Assembly: GCF_030269925.1 (NCBI RefSeq)
Contig: NC_085124.1
Span: 1,426,001-1,490,000 of the forward strand
Length of the DNA stretch: 64,000 nt
Direction of reading: 5' to 3'
From: Bombyx mori
Lineage: Eukaryota > Arthropoda > Insecta > Lepidoptera > Bombycidae
Part shown: one piece after another, positions 55,155-64,000 of the stretch
Numbering within the stretch: the stretch's first letter is position 1
How the letters are laid out: each line of letters starts with the position of its first letter
Notes under the pieces: model-generated
The model's database searches: none
Told to the model about the DNA's origin: nothing
What the model saw: the letters and a program-made list of their open reading frames with translations, nothing else
Made by a program: the position numbers and the translations under genes

Positions 55155-55311
55155 TTGACGGCAAAATTCAAGGATTTCTTAGCGATTTAAACTAGCAGGT
55201 CAAAGTGAAGGAAGTAAAATAAATATCGAAGCTATAACGTAAACCATAAATTCCGTTTTGTCGTGTTTGGAAATTTTACTGAGAATCTAGTTAGGAAATA
55301 TATCAGTATCT

Positions 55312-55745
55312 ATATATTATATACGTGAAGCAAAAACTTTTTACCCCTTTATACGAAAATTGCGCGGACGGAGGAGTATGAAATTTCCCACACTCATAGA
55401 GAATATAGAGGGCATAATGCTAATACTTTTTTTAAATAATGCATAAAAGATACATTAAATCAATAAAGAAAACGTTACACACACTACATACCATGTATTT
55501 GACGCACACACGCATGCATACTATTTATTGTCAAACTTTTGTTCTTGGCGTCTGTGGTCAAATTAAGAATACATTAAATATTGTTCGTCTTTATTAATAT
55601 TTCTGAGTCTAAAGTGTAGTGTTAGCGAAATCTGTGATTATAGAAATTTAATAGTCTTTGGCAATAGAATCCTAATAGTGTACAAACTTATAATTTCAAT
55701 TAATTATAGTCGAGTTTCGACTACCTAGGGACCACTAGTAATTAA
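55312..55745 (-). mobile_element. 0.4-kb retroposed repeat, copy 3
   Basis: Flanked by the 17-bp duplication GAAATATATCAGTATCT (55295-55311 and 55746-55762). The matching site at about 53525 in the other arm is uninterrupted, giving an empty-site comparison. Reverse of 19559. Confidence 0.85.
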
Positions 55746-55780
55746 GAAATATATCAGTATCTTTAAGTAATACATAATAT

Positions 55781-55781
<1 letters not shown>

Positions 55782-55811
<30 letters not shown>

Positions 55812-56664
55812 GACACACCAACAGCAATACACACAAAACATTCAAGCTTAAAATTAACATGTATAAAATTAAGTACTGGTATGTAAGCCAGTTACAGGCA
55901 TGTACAGCAATCTCTTATAACACACTATGACATGTTACAGCAATATATATATTTGAAAACAACATGAAAACAAGAGCTAACTACACACACTACTAACTTC
56001 ACAGATTACTAAATAAGAAATAATGCACATATTTATATAGTAAAAAATTATAAATAAAAATTATAAAACTATAAAAAAATTAAAAAAGTCGAGCGCGGCA
56101 ATGCAAAAAATATAAATACATAGAACAGACTGCGCAATGTAATCAGAATGACATTCTCTCATCAATTATAAGCAAAGGAACTTGGATACTAGTTTGTTTT
56201 TGAGACCAGCACACGTGTCGTTAAAAATGTCAATGCCGTCAATTAATGCATATATTTGGTTATATTCACCACAAATCTTTGATAAAGGGGAATATCTAAG
56301 GAGGTTTGTTCTACTTGCGGGAATATGGAAAATTTCAGTAATAGGATGCCGTGGGCAGTGGTATGGAACGCTAAAGTTGATTTTCTGAAGTAAGTGGCTA
56401 CAATCTATGCTTCCGGAAATTAGTTTTTTTAGGAACATGATATTAATTATTCTACGACGGTTGCCGAGCGATATCATTTTAAAATGTTTAAGACGTAGAT
56501 CATATGTGGTACGGTAAGATATGCTAGAAGAATGGAATGCCAAGTGCCTAGTGAATGCACGCTGTACGCTTTCAATACGCTGCGAGTAAGTAGCGTAATG
56601 GGGACCCCAAACTACTGATGCGAACTCAAGTTGACTGCGAACCAGCGAGTTGAATCTAAACAAA
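55782..56664 (-). mobile_element. 5'-truncated CR1/Rex-like LINE with (TAAA)n tail
   Basis: The minus strand encodes about 165 residues downstream of the reverse transcriptase core (stop at 56166): LVRSQLEFASVVWGPHY, RIESVQRAFTRHLAF and SLGNRRRIINIMFLKKLISG. This is the conserved thumb/C-terminal region of CR1/Jockey-related LINEs. A 380-bp AT-rich 3' UTR and a (TAAA)n tail (complement of 55782-55814) follow. The frame is undamaged, suggesting a fairly young copy, but the catalytic part is missing. The start given by the first TTG codon is not meaningful; the frame simply begins at the truncation. Confidence 0.82.
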
Positions 56665-56786
56665 GGCTAACTTTGACAGATTCTAATCAAATCTAGTAGC
56701 TCTCAATGTGGCCATTTATGTCGATCGAAATTGTGATTAAACATTAATTTTAAGCGCTCGCTGTTCTTGGGTTTGTATTTTGTAAA

Positions 56787-59690
56787 CACCAACTCTACTT
56801 ACATACTCTACTCTACTTACTATAGTACAACAATGAACTTAAATTTCTAAGTCATATGTACCTAGATTCGTTTGTAAATTTAAAGGGTAATTTAGTATGG
56901 AATTAGCTTATATTACCAACTAAACACAACTACATTTAAAGCACTGCATCACCAACTCTACTTATATACTCTACTCTACTCTACTTACTATAATACAACG
57001 TTGAATTTAAATTTCTAAGTCATATGTACCTAGATTCGTTTGTAAATTTAAAGGGTAATTTAGTATAGAATTAGCTTTTATTACCAACTAAACACAATTA
57101 CATTTAAAGCACAGCATCATCAACTCTACTTATATACTCTACTCTACTCTACTCTACTCTACTCTACTTACTATAATACAACGTTGAATTTAAATTTCTA
57201 AGTCATATGTACCTAGATTCGTTTGTAAATTTAAAAGGTAATTTAGTATAGAATTAGCTTTTATTACCAACTAAACACAATTATGTTTAAAGCACTGCAT
57301 CACCAACTCTACTTATATACTCTACTCTACTCTACTTACTATAGTACAACGTTGAATTTAAATTTCTAAGTCATTTATGTACCTAGATTCGTTTGTAAAT
57401 TTAAAAGGTAATTTAGTATAGAATTAGCTTTTATTACCAACTAAACACAATTATATTTAAAGCACTGCATCACCAACTCTACTTATATACTCTACTCTAC
57501 TCTACTTACTATAGTACAACGTTGAATTTAAATTTCTAAGTCATTTATGTACCTAGATTCGTTTGTAAATTTAAAGGGTAATTGAGTATAGAATTAGCTT
57601 ATATTACCAACTAAACACAATTATATTTAAAGCACTGCATCACCAACTCTACTTATATACTCTACTCTACTCTACTTACTATAGTACAACGTTGAATTTA
57701 AATTTCTAAGTCATTTATGTACCTAGATTCGTTTGTAAATTTAAAGGGTAATTGAGTATAGAATTAGCTTATATTACCAACTAAACACAATTATATTTAA
57801 AGCACTGCATCACCAACTCTACTTATATACTCTACTCTACTCTACTTACTATAGTACAACGTTGAATTTAAATTTCTAAGTCATTTATGTACCTAGATTC
57901 GTTTGTAAATTTAAAGGGTAATTGAGTATGGAATTAGCTTATATTACCAACTAAACACAATTATATTTAAAGCACTGCATCACCAACTCTACTTATATAC
58001 TCTACTCTACTCTACTTACTATAGTACAACGTTGAATTTAAATTTCTAAGTCATTTATGTACCTAGATTCGTTTGTAAATTTAAAGGGTAATTGAGTATA
58101 GAATTAGCTTATATTACCAACTAAACACAATTATATTTAAAGCACTGCATCACCAACTCTACTTATATACTCTACTCTACTCTACTTACTATAGTACAAC
58201 GTTGAATTTAAATTTCTAAGTCATTTATGTACCTAGATTCGTTTGTAAATTTAAAGGGTAATTGAGTATAGAATTAGCTTTTATTACCAACTAAACACAA
58301 TTATATTTAAAGCACTGCATCACCAACTCTACTTATATACTCTACTCTACTCTACTTACTATAGTACAACGTTGAATTTAAATTTCTAAGTCATTTATGT
58401 ACCTAGATTCGTTTGTAAATTTAAAGGGTAATTGAGTATGGAATTAGCTTTTATTACCAACTAAACACAATTATATTTAAAGCACTGCATCACCAACTCT
58501 ACTTATATACTCTACTCTACTCTACTTACTATAGTACAACGTTGAATTTAAATTTCTAAGTCATTTATGTACCTAGATTCGTTTGTAAATTTAAAGGGTA
58601 ATTGAGTATAGAATTAGCTTATATTACCAACTAAACACAATTATATTTAAAGCACTGCATCACCAACTCTACTTATATACTCTACTCTACTCTACTTACT
58701 ATAGTACAACGTTGAATTTAAATTTCTAAGTCATTTATGTACCTAGATTCGTTTGTAAATTTAAAGGGTAATTGAGTATAGAATTAGCTTATATTACCAA
58801 CTAAACACAATTATATTTAAAGCACTGCATCACCAACTCTACTTATATACTCTACTCTACTCTACTTACTATAGTACAACGTTGAATTTAAATTTCTAAG
58901 TCATTTATGTACCTAGATTCGTTTGTAAATTTAAAGGGTAATTGAGTATAGAATTAGCTTATATTACCAACTAAACACAATTATATTTAAAGCACTGCAT
59001 CACCAACTCTACTTATATACTCTACTCTACTCTACTTACTATAGTACAACGTTGAATTTAAATTTCTAAGTCATTTATGTACCTAGATTCGTTTGTAAAT
59101 TTAAAGGGTAATTGAGTATAGAATTAGCTTTTATTACCAACTAAACACAATTATATTTAAAGCACTGCATCACCAACTCTACTTATATACTCTACTCTAC
59201 TCTACTTACTATAGTACAACGTTGAATTTAAATTTCTAAGTCATTTATGTACCTAGATTCGTTTGTAAATTTAAAGGGTAATTGAGTATGGAATTAGCTT
59301 ATATTACCAACTAAACACAATTATATTTAAAGCACTGCATCACCAACTCTACTTATATACTCTACTCTACTCTACTTACTATAGTACAACGTTGAATTTA
59401 AATTTCTAAGTCATTTATGTACCTAGATTCGTTTGTAAATTTAAAGGGTAATTGAGTATAGAATTAGCTTATATTACCAACTAAACACAATTATATTTAA
59501 AGCACTGCATCACCAACTCTACTTATATACTCTACTCTACTCTACTTACTATAGTACAACGTTGAATTTAAATTTCTAAGTCATTTATGTACCTAGATTC
59601 GTTTGTAAATTTAAAGGATAATTGAGTATAGAATTAGCTTTTATTACCAATTAAACACAATTAGGTCATATAAAGCACCGCATAAAAGTC
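56787..59690. repeat. 170-bp satellite, about 17 copies
   Basis: Tandem units start at about 56787, 56950, 57119, 57301, 57471 and then exactly every 170 bp to 59511. Each holds a (TCTAC)n stretch, TTGAATTTAAATTTCTAAG and AATTAGCTTWTATTACCAAC. The leftmost four units are diverged (CATATG instead of CATTTATG; unit 3 has an expanded TCTAC run). The inner units are nearly identical, with two recurrent single-base variants. The last unit breaks down near 59670. No open frame and no transcription signal seen. Confidence 0.95.
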
Positions 59691-60011
59691 CAGCACAGGT
59701 GAATTTGACTTCAAAAAAGATTTATCTGTTGCTCTGTTGCTCACTATGTTTAACTCCCTCCGAAGAATCTTATGTGTTCGATCCCGCCCTGTCATACCTT
59801 TGTCATATATTTGTCCGTAACAGAACCTTCTCTAGTGTAACCCTTAATAAACCTGTCAGGAACTATTGTCGGTTTCAGTTGAAGAAGGTAACAAGTCAAG
59901 CGTGCTGAATGCTAACTCGTGCGTTGATGAAGCATTACTTGTTAGGAAGCTTTTACACATGTATTTATGTTAAATTAAACACATGTATCTGTGAATTGAG
60001 TTATGTCCATT
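59691..60011. other. no recognisable gene
   Basis: Nothing recognised between the satellite and the following SINE. Confidence 0.4.
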
Positions 60012-60450
60012 TTTTTTTATTGCTTCGATGGATGGACGAGCTCACAGCCCACCTGGCGTTAAGTGGTTACTGGAGCCCATAGATATCTACAACGTAAATG
60101 CGCCACCCACTTTGAGATATAAGTTCTAAGGTCTCAGGTATAGTTACAACGGCCGCCCCACCCTTCAAACCGAAACGCATTACTGCTTCACGGCAGAAAA
60201 CGGCATGGTGGTGGTACCTACCCGTGCGGATTCACAAGAGGTTCTACCACCAGCAATTACGCAAATTGTAATTTTGCGGGTTTGATTTTTATTACACGAT
60301 GTTATTCCTTCACCGTGGAAGTCAATCGTGAACATTTGTTGAGTACGTATTTCATTAGAAAAATTGATACCCGCCTGCGGGATTCGAACACCGGTACATC
60401 ACTCAACACGAATGCACCGGACGTCTTATACGTTAGGCCGCGGCGACTTA
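60012..60450 (-). mobile_element. Bm1 SINE, full length
   Basis: Complete in reverse. The head lies at the right end (complement of GTCGCCGCGGCCTAACGTAT) with an intact B box and an A-box region with one or two changes. Its 5' end lies directly against the 5' end of the Jockey-like LINE that follows. Confidence 0.93.
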
Positions 60451-60497
60451 TATTGTTTCGTAACAAATCGAATAGCTCCAAACATTTCTCGCTCACG

Positions 60498-60706
60498 ACT
60501 CGGTCGTGCGCGGACGTGCTTTCCGATCCGTGGCCCGCTTGCGAGCTGCGTCTCTGAACTCACAGTTGTGCTCGACAGTGTAGTGACCGTGAATACATCG
60601 TGCGTACAATTCGGTAGTGCGGACGTGCCGATCCGTTGGTCGCTTGCGATCTGCGTATCGAGGTCCATTTTTGTGCGCTAAAGTTTTGTAACCGCGAACC
60701 CACCCT
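60498..60706 (+). promoter_or_regulatory. two tandem leader monomers, probable LINE promoter
   Basis: CTCGGTCGTGCGCGGACGTG... at 60499-60607 recurs as TTCGGTAGTGCGGACGTGCC... at 60610-60706. Both units share GATCCGT, CGCTTGCGA and CTGCGT, then a weaker TTGTGC...GTGACCGTGAA match. Repeated 5' monomers act as internal promoters in some LINEs; the function here is inferred. Confidence 0.5.
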
Positions 60707-60713
60707 TACCAAC

Positions 60714-61028
60714 TGCCTTTTTCAAGGCAAAACCAATCGCTACGTTCAGCTTCCTGTGGCACTCACAGGCTAGCGATTTCCTAACCCTTCCCAAAAACAA
60801 CAGTCTTTTTCAAGACTAGACCCCCGCTCGCGATTCTGCCTGCTGTAGCACTATACAGCCCGAGCGGGTTCCTTTCCTTTTCCCCGCCGATTGCCGTTTT
60901 CACGGCATAGGCATTCCCCCCCCCTGCTCCTTGCTGTCCTGCAGCACAGGGGGGTTACAAATCCTATCCTATCCGGGGCCTCGCCTTTCGGCGAGTTCAA
61001 CAAAAGTCCCGGGGCCGCCCCCCCCGGG
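60714..61028 (+). promoter_or_regulatory. array of four TTTC-loop hairpin modules in the LINE leader
   Basis: Four 6-bp stems with the same TTTC loop at 60714-60729 (TGCCTT/AAGGCA), 60802-60817 (AGTCTT/AAGACT), 60892-60907 (TGCCGT/ACGGCA) and 60980-60995 (CTCGCC/GGCGAG). Each is followed by a long hairpin: AATCGCTA/TAGCGATT (60735-60778), CCCGCTCG/CGAGCGGG (60823-60868), CCCCCCTG/CAGGGGGG (60919-60954), CCCGGGG/CCCCGGG (61008-61028). The first three long hairpins contain a second inner stem. Pyrimidine-rich spacers separate modules 1-2, 2-3 and 3-4. The spacing is 88, 90 and 88 nt. Stem sequences differ while pairing is kept, so RNA structure appears to be selected. The role (translation start, packaging, stability) is unknown. 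Confidence 0.75.
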
Positions 61029-61043
61029 CAAGAAGACCGAAGC

Positions 61044-62675
61044 ATGGAAGAACTCAGTGAGAGTGTTATTAGTGACAGTGATTTTGTCGGGTTCCTCCGG
61101 GAAAGGTACCCGACAATTAGGGCCGAGTATGTTAGGTATAGGGCCTCTCGTGGCAATCCCTCTCCCCCCGCGTCCGTCGCCGCGTTTCTCAACCGTGCCT
61201 CGGAGGCACGCCGCGCGCCCCCCGTCGCCGCGTCAAGTTCGAGCGCACGTTCCCACGATGCGGCTCACGTAGCGCCTAACGCTACCCCCACCCCCGCGCC
61301 CGCGTCGAATACGTCATCTCGCGCTTCGTCCGTCGCGACCTCGATTGTTTCGAGTTCAGGCTCCGATACCGAATCGGAGATGGATTTCGAATCCGCGTCA
61401 AGCCCTCAGCCTGGAACTTCGGATGGGTTCCAAACCGTAACGCGCGGTAAAAAGCGTACTCGCGCCGTGGAGTCCCGGAGCTCCACGACGAAGCAGACAA
61501 AATCCGCGACCGCCTCCCGCCCGCAGGTAGTCGTGACACCGGAGTCGGACTCCGCTCGCCGCGTAACCCCGCCGCCGCGTCCCAAGCCCGCGCCCGCTCC
61601 TAAAGCAGCTGCCCCGCCCCCGCTGATTCTCCAGGAAAAAACTGCGTGGAACCGCGTTTCCCAGGCCCTTCAGGCAAATAAAATTAATTATACCCATGCG
61701 CGTAACGTCGCGCATGGGATTCAGATAAAGGTCGCAACGCCGGGCGACCATAGGGCCCTCTCAGCATACCTCCGAAAGGAGAACATAGGTTTCCACACCT
61801 ATGCTCTTCAGGAGGACCGCGAGCTCCGCGTAGTGATACGCGGAGTCCCTAAAGAACTCGACATCGACTACATAAAGGAGGATCTGACCGCTCAGGCCCT
61901 CCCGATAGTTAGTGTGCACCGGATGCACAGCGGGCGGGGCAAACAGCCCTATAATATGATACTCGTGGCGTTAGAACCCACCCCGGAGGCCAAAAAGAAG
62001 ATCGCATGTCTCACGACAATTTGCGGCCTATCCGGGATCTCAATCGAAGCCCCCCACAAGCGTGGCACTCCCGGGCAGTGCTACAGATGTCAGCTTTACG
62101 GCCACTCGGCTCGTAATTGCCACGCGCGCCCCCGCTGCGTAAAGTGCCTCGGCGACCACGCCACACTAGATTGCTCGCGTGTTAGGGAAACCGCGACCGA
62201 ACCCCCAAGCTGTGTCCTATGCCTTAAGCAAGGGCACCCCGCGAACTACCGTGGATGTCCTAGGGCTCCGCGCAAGCGTTCAACCCTCCCAGCTCCGCGA
62301 ACCGTCGGCCCAAAGACTTCGGCACCCTCAGTGCCGAAACCTGCCTTCGTGCCGGCTGCAGTTCCCACGGTTTCAGCGTGGAAAAAGCCGCTGCCGTATA
62401 CGAAGGCGGGAACGCAAACCGCACCCCCGCCCCCGCTCGCGACACGCCCCGCGCCTCAGCCCCTGCTCGCACCTCGCCCCGCGCCCGCGTTCCGTCCCCC
62501 GCAACCCTCTGCCGCCAACGACTTCGCGCTCGTGCGCGACTTCGTCACCGCGGTGAACTTCGACCGTCTGCGATCGTTCGCTGACGCTATCCGTAGGTCG
62601 ACAACCCCCGAACAGCGGCTCGCGGCCGCGTTCGATCACATGGACGTTTACGAGTCCGTGTCGCGTACGTTATAA
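61044..62675 (+). CDS. Jockey-like LINE ORF1: gag-like zinc-knuckle protein
   Basis: A 543-residue nucleic-acid-binding protein, expected to bind the element RNA and carry it to the nucleus. I chose the ATG at 61044, the first in the leader and in frame; the frame is open further upstream without an ATG. Residues 1-55 (MEELSESVISDSDFVGFLRE onward) are mixed. About 55-210 is a low-complexity Ala/Ser/Pro/Thr region with a basic KKRTR patch. About 260-340 holds the PRE_C2HC-like domain (DRELRVVIRGVPKELDIDYI). Three zinc knuckles follow: CYRCQLYGHSARNC (346-359), CVKCLGDHATLDC (365-377) and CVLCLKQGHPANYRGC (390-405). A Pro/Ala-rich linker and a short helical C-terminus end the protein. Codon use is far richer in G and C than the surroundings, typical of a recent LINE. 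Confidence 0.88.
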   Translation: MEELSESVISDSDFVGFLRERYPTIRAEYVRYRASRGNPSPPASVAAFLNRASEARRAPPVAASSSSARSHDAAHVAPNATPTPAPASNTSSRASSVATSIVSSSGSDTESEMDFESASSPQPGTSDGFQTVTRGKKRTRAVESRSSTTKQTKSATASRPQVVVTPESDSARRVTPPPRPKPAPAPKAAAPPPLILQEKTAWNRVSQALQANKINYTHARNVAHGIQIKVATPGDHRALSAYLRKENIGFHTYALQEDRELRVVIRGVPKELDIDYIKEDLTAQALPIVSVHRMHSGRGKQPYNMILVALEPTPEAKKKIACLTTICGLSGISIEAPHKRGTPGQCYRCQLYGHSARNCHARPRCVKCLGDHATLDCSRVRETATEPPSCVLCLKQGHPANYRGCPRAPRKRSTLPAPRTVGPKTSAPSVPKPAFVPAAVPTVSAWKKPLPYTKAGTQTAPPPPLATRPAPQPLLAPRPAPAFRPPQPSAANDFALVRDFVTAVNFDRLRSFADAIRRSTTPEQRLAAAFDHMDVYESVSRTL

Positions 62676-62693
62676 AATCTTTACCGGTAATCA

Positions 62694-64000
62694 ATGGCGC
62701 AAAAAGGTAGAGAAAAACCGTATTCCCTTACGTTAGCATTCTACAATGCTAACGGACTCGCGCGGCAACGCGATCAAATTTTTGAATTCCTCCGCGACAA
62801 TCTTGTAGATATTCTATTAGTGCAGGAAACCTGTCTGAAGCCCTCGCGTCGTGACCCGAAAGTCGCGAATTACGTCATGGTTAGGAATGACAGACTCACC
62901 GCCTCCAAAGGCGGGACTGCCATTTACTATAGGCGGGCCCTGCACGTTGTCCCTCTCGATACTCCCTCGCTCTCACATATCGAGGCGTCAGTGTGCCGTA
63001 TCTCGCTGACGGGACACCAGCCGATCGTCATCGCATCCGTTTATCTCCCCCCGGACAAGCCCCTCCTGAGCAGTGACATCGAGTCACTGCTCGGCATGGG
63101 AGACTCTGTCATCCTGGCAGGCGATTTAAATTGCCACCACACTAGGTGGAACTGCCATCGTACAAACGTTAACGGTAGGCGTCTCGACGCGTTTATAGAC
63201 GACCTCACCTTTGAAATAGTCGGTCCCCCAACTCCAACATGTTATCCGTATAACATCGCGCTCCGTCCGAGCACTATAGACCTGGCATTGCTTAGGAACG
63301 TAACTCTGCGCTTGCGTTCCATCGAAGCAATGTCAGAGCTCGACTCAGACCACCGACCTGTCGTTATGCAGCTCGGTCGCCCTCACAACCCAGTCACTGT
63401 TACGAGGACCATGGTGGATTGGAATAAGCTGGGCACGTGCCTAGCCGACGCCGCTCCGCCAATCCTCCCTTACGGCCCGGATTCGAATCCATCCCCCGAG
63501 GACACCGTCGAATCCATAAACATCATTACCGATCACATCTCTTCCGCGATCATTAGATCTTCTAAAGAAGTCGATGTGGAGGACAGCTTCCACCGCATCA
63601 GACTGTCCCCCGATCTTAGGAATCTCTTAAGAGTTAGGAACGCGGCAATCCGGGCCTACGATCGTCTTCCCACGCATTCAAACCGGATTCAGATGCGTCG
63701 TCTACAACGCGAAGTCCACTCCCGCTTAAGCGACGCGCGTAACGATAATTGGCATAGTTATTTAGAACAACTCGCGCCCTCCCACCAAGCATACTGGCGA
63801 CTAGCTAGGACTCTCAAATCCGAAACTACCGCTACTATGCCTCCCCTCTTACGCCCTTCAGGCCAACCACCGGCATTCGACGACGATGACAAGGCTGAGC
63901 TGCTGGCCGATGCACTGCAAGAGCAGTGCACCACCAGCACTCAACACGCGGACCCTGAACACACCGAGTTAGTCGACAGGGAGGTCGAGCGCAGAGCCTC
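62694..64000 (+). CDS. Jockey-like LINE ORF2, N-terminal part (endonuclease), partial
   Basis: Starts at ATG 62694, 18 bp after the ORF1 stop, and stays open to the window end (435 codons visible). The N-terminal domain is an apurinic-type endonuclease that nicks target DNA: AFYNANGLARQRDQIFEFL, LLVQETCL (catalytic Glu), KGGTAIYYRR, SVYLPPDK, LAGDLNCHHTRWNC (Asp/Asn), PSTIDLALLRN and SDHRPVVMQL (Asp-His). A linker follows (SRLSDARNDNWHSYLEQL, HQAYWRLARTLK), the region just before the reverse transcriptase in Jockey-type elements. The reverse transcriptase itself lies beyond 64000. Translation is probably by termination and restart after ORF1, since the two starts are close. Confidence 0.88.
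   Translation, partial: MAQKGREKPYSLTLAFYNANGLARQRDQIFEFLRDNLVDILLVQETCLKPSRRDPKVANYVMVRNDRLTASKGGTAIYYRRALHVVPLDTPSLSHIEASVCRISLTGHQPIVIASVYLPPDKPLLSSDIESLLGMGDSVILAGDLNCHHTRWNCHRTNVNGRRLDAFIDDLTFEIVGPPTPTCYPYNIALRPSTIDLALLRNVTLRLRSIEAMSELDSDHRPVVMQLGRPHNPVTVTRTMVDWNKLGTCLADAAPPILPYGPDSNPSPEDTVESINIITDHISSAIIRSSKEVDVEDSFHRIRLSPDLRNLLRVRNAAIRAYDRLPTHSNRIQMRRLQREVHSRLSDARNDNWHSYLEQLAPSHQAYWRLARTLKSETTATMPPLLRPSGQPPAFDDDDKAELLADALQEQCTTSTQHADPEHTELVDREVERRA

Larger units (their letters stand above)
55155..56790 (-). repeat. right arm of the inverted duplication
   Basis: Segment B' (55155-55311 and 55763-55780) and segment A' (56665-56790) match 53690-53204 in reverse. Between them lies a CR1-like LINE fragment; inside B' lies a 0.4-kb retroposed repeat. 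The outer end of A' abuts the satellite array. Confidence 0.75.
60452..64000 (+). mobile_element. Jockey-like LINE, 5' portion, runs off the window
   Basis: A GC-rich element beginning close to 60452 and continuing past the window. Order: two leader monomers (60498-60706), four hairpin modules (60714-61028), ORF1 (61044-62675), an 18-bp spacer, ORF2 (from 62694). The 590-bp leader has no ATG before 61044 that I can find. Both frames are undamaged as far as visible. The gag-like ORF1 with a PRE_C2HC-type domain and the endonuclease type place it in the Jockey clade. The TAGGTAGG-A 3' ends scattered in this window are similarly GC-rich and could belong to this or a related element; not testable here. 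Confidence 0.88.

Noticed and set aside
56787..59690. CRISPR-like array
   Set aside because: Units are directly tandem with no unique spacers, in a eukaryotic context; it is a satellite.
60891..61043. Upstream extension of the Jockey-like ORF1 to a TTG codon at 60891
   Set aside because: Eukaryotic translation is expected to use the ATG at 61044; the extension lies in the hairpin array and is not protein-like.

Overview
This is an AT-rich insect window from a lepidopteran, most likely a silkworm (genus Bombyx). The main evidence is some thirty copies or fragments of the silkworm Bm1 SINE, several of them full length with a tRNA-like head, together with RTE, CR1-like and Jockey-like LINEs of lepidopteran type. 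I found no convincing host protein-coding gene, rRNA or functional tRNA. The window reads as intergenic or intronic DNA built from nested mobile elements.

Layout. 1-9 kb holds 5'-truncated LINE ends, a decayed RTE reverse transcriptase (6.56-7.03 kb) and Bm1 pieces. 9.49-13.68 kb is one complete RTE-clade LINE on the minus strand, with a 13-bp target duplication and two open frames split by a single TAG. 14-27 kb is sparse: Bm1 copies, a 275-bp repeat present twice, and short LINE ends. 27.52-30.23 kb is a DNA transposon with inverted termini that sits inside a Bm1 copy and carries a broken gene with a W-S-D-N-C-x-G-Q-N-K-N motif. 34.50-37.36 kb is a second DNA transposon, with about ten copies of a CCTATTACGG-type motif facing inward from both ends; it interrupts an older 0.4-kb retroposed repeat. 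43.2-44.6 kb clusters small inverted-repeat elements and a tRNA-derived SINE. 53.2-56.8 kb contains two inverted arms of one ancestral sequence, each split by a different insertion. The right arm abuts a 17-copy, 170-bp satellite (56.79-59.69 kb).

60.45 kb to the window end is the 5' portion of a GC-rich Jockey-like LINE. It has two leader monomers, then four hairpin modules at an 88-90 nt spacing, then ORF1 (zinc-knuckle gag-like protein) and the start of ORF2 (endonuclease), which runs off the window.

How the parts work together: the RTE and Jockey-like LINEs are the only plausible sources of enzyme here. The RTE copy appears complete; the Jockey-like copy is intact as far as the window shows. 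Bm1 and the other short repeats are non-autonomous and would depend on LINE machinery. The two larger DNA elements look dead or non-autonomous. The two results most worth checking are the apparent stop-codon readthrough arrangement in the RTE element and the covarying hairpin array in the leader of the Jockey-like LINE.
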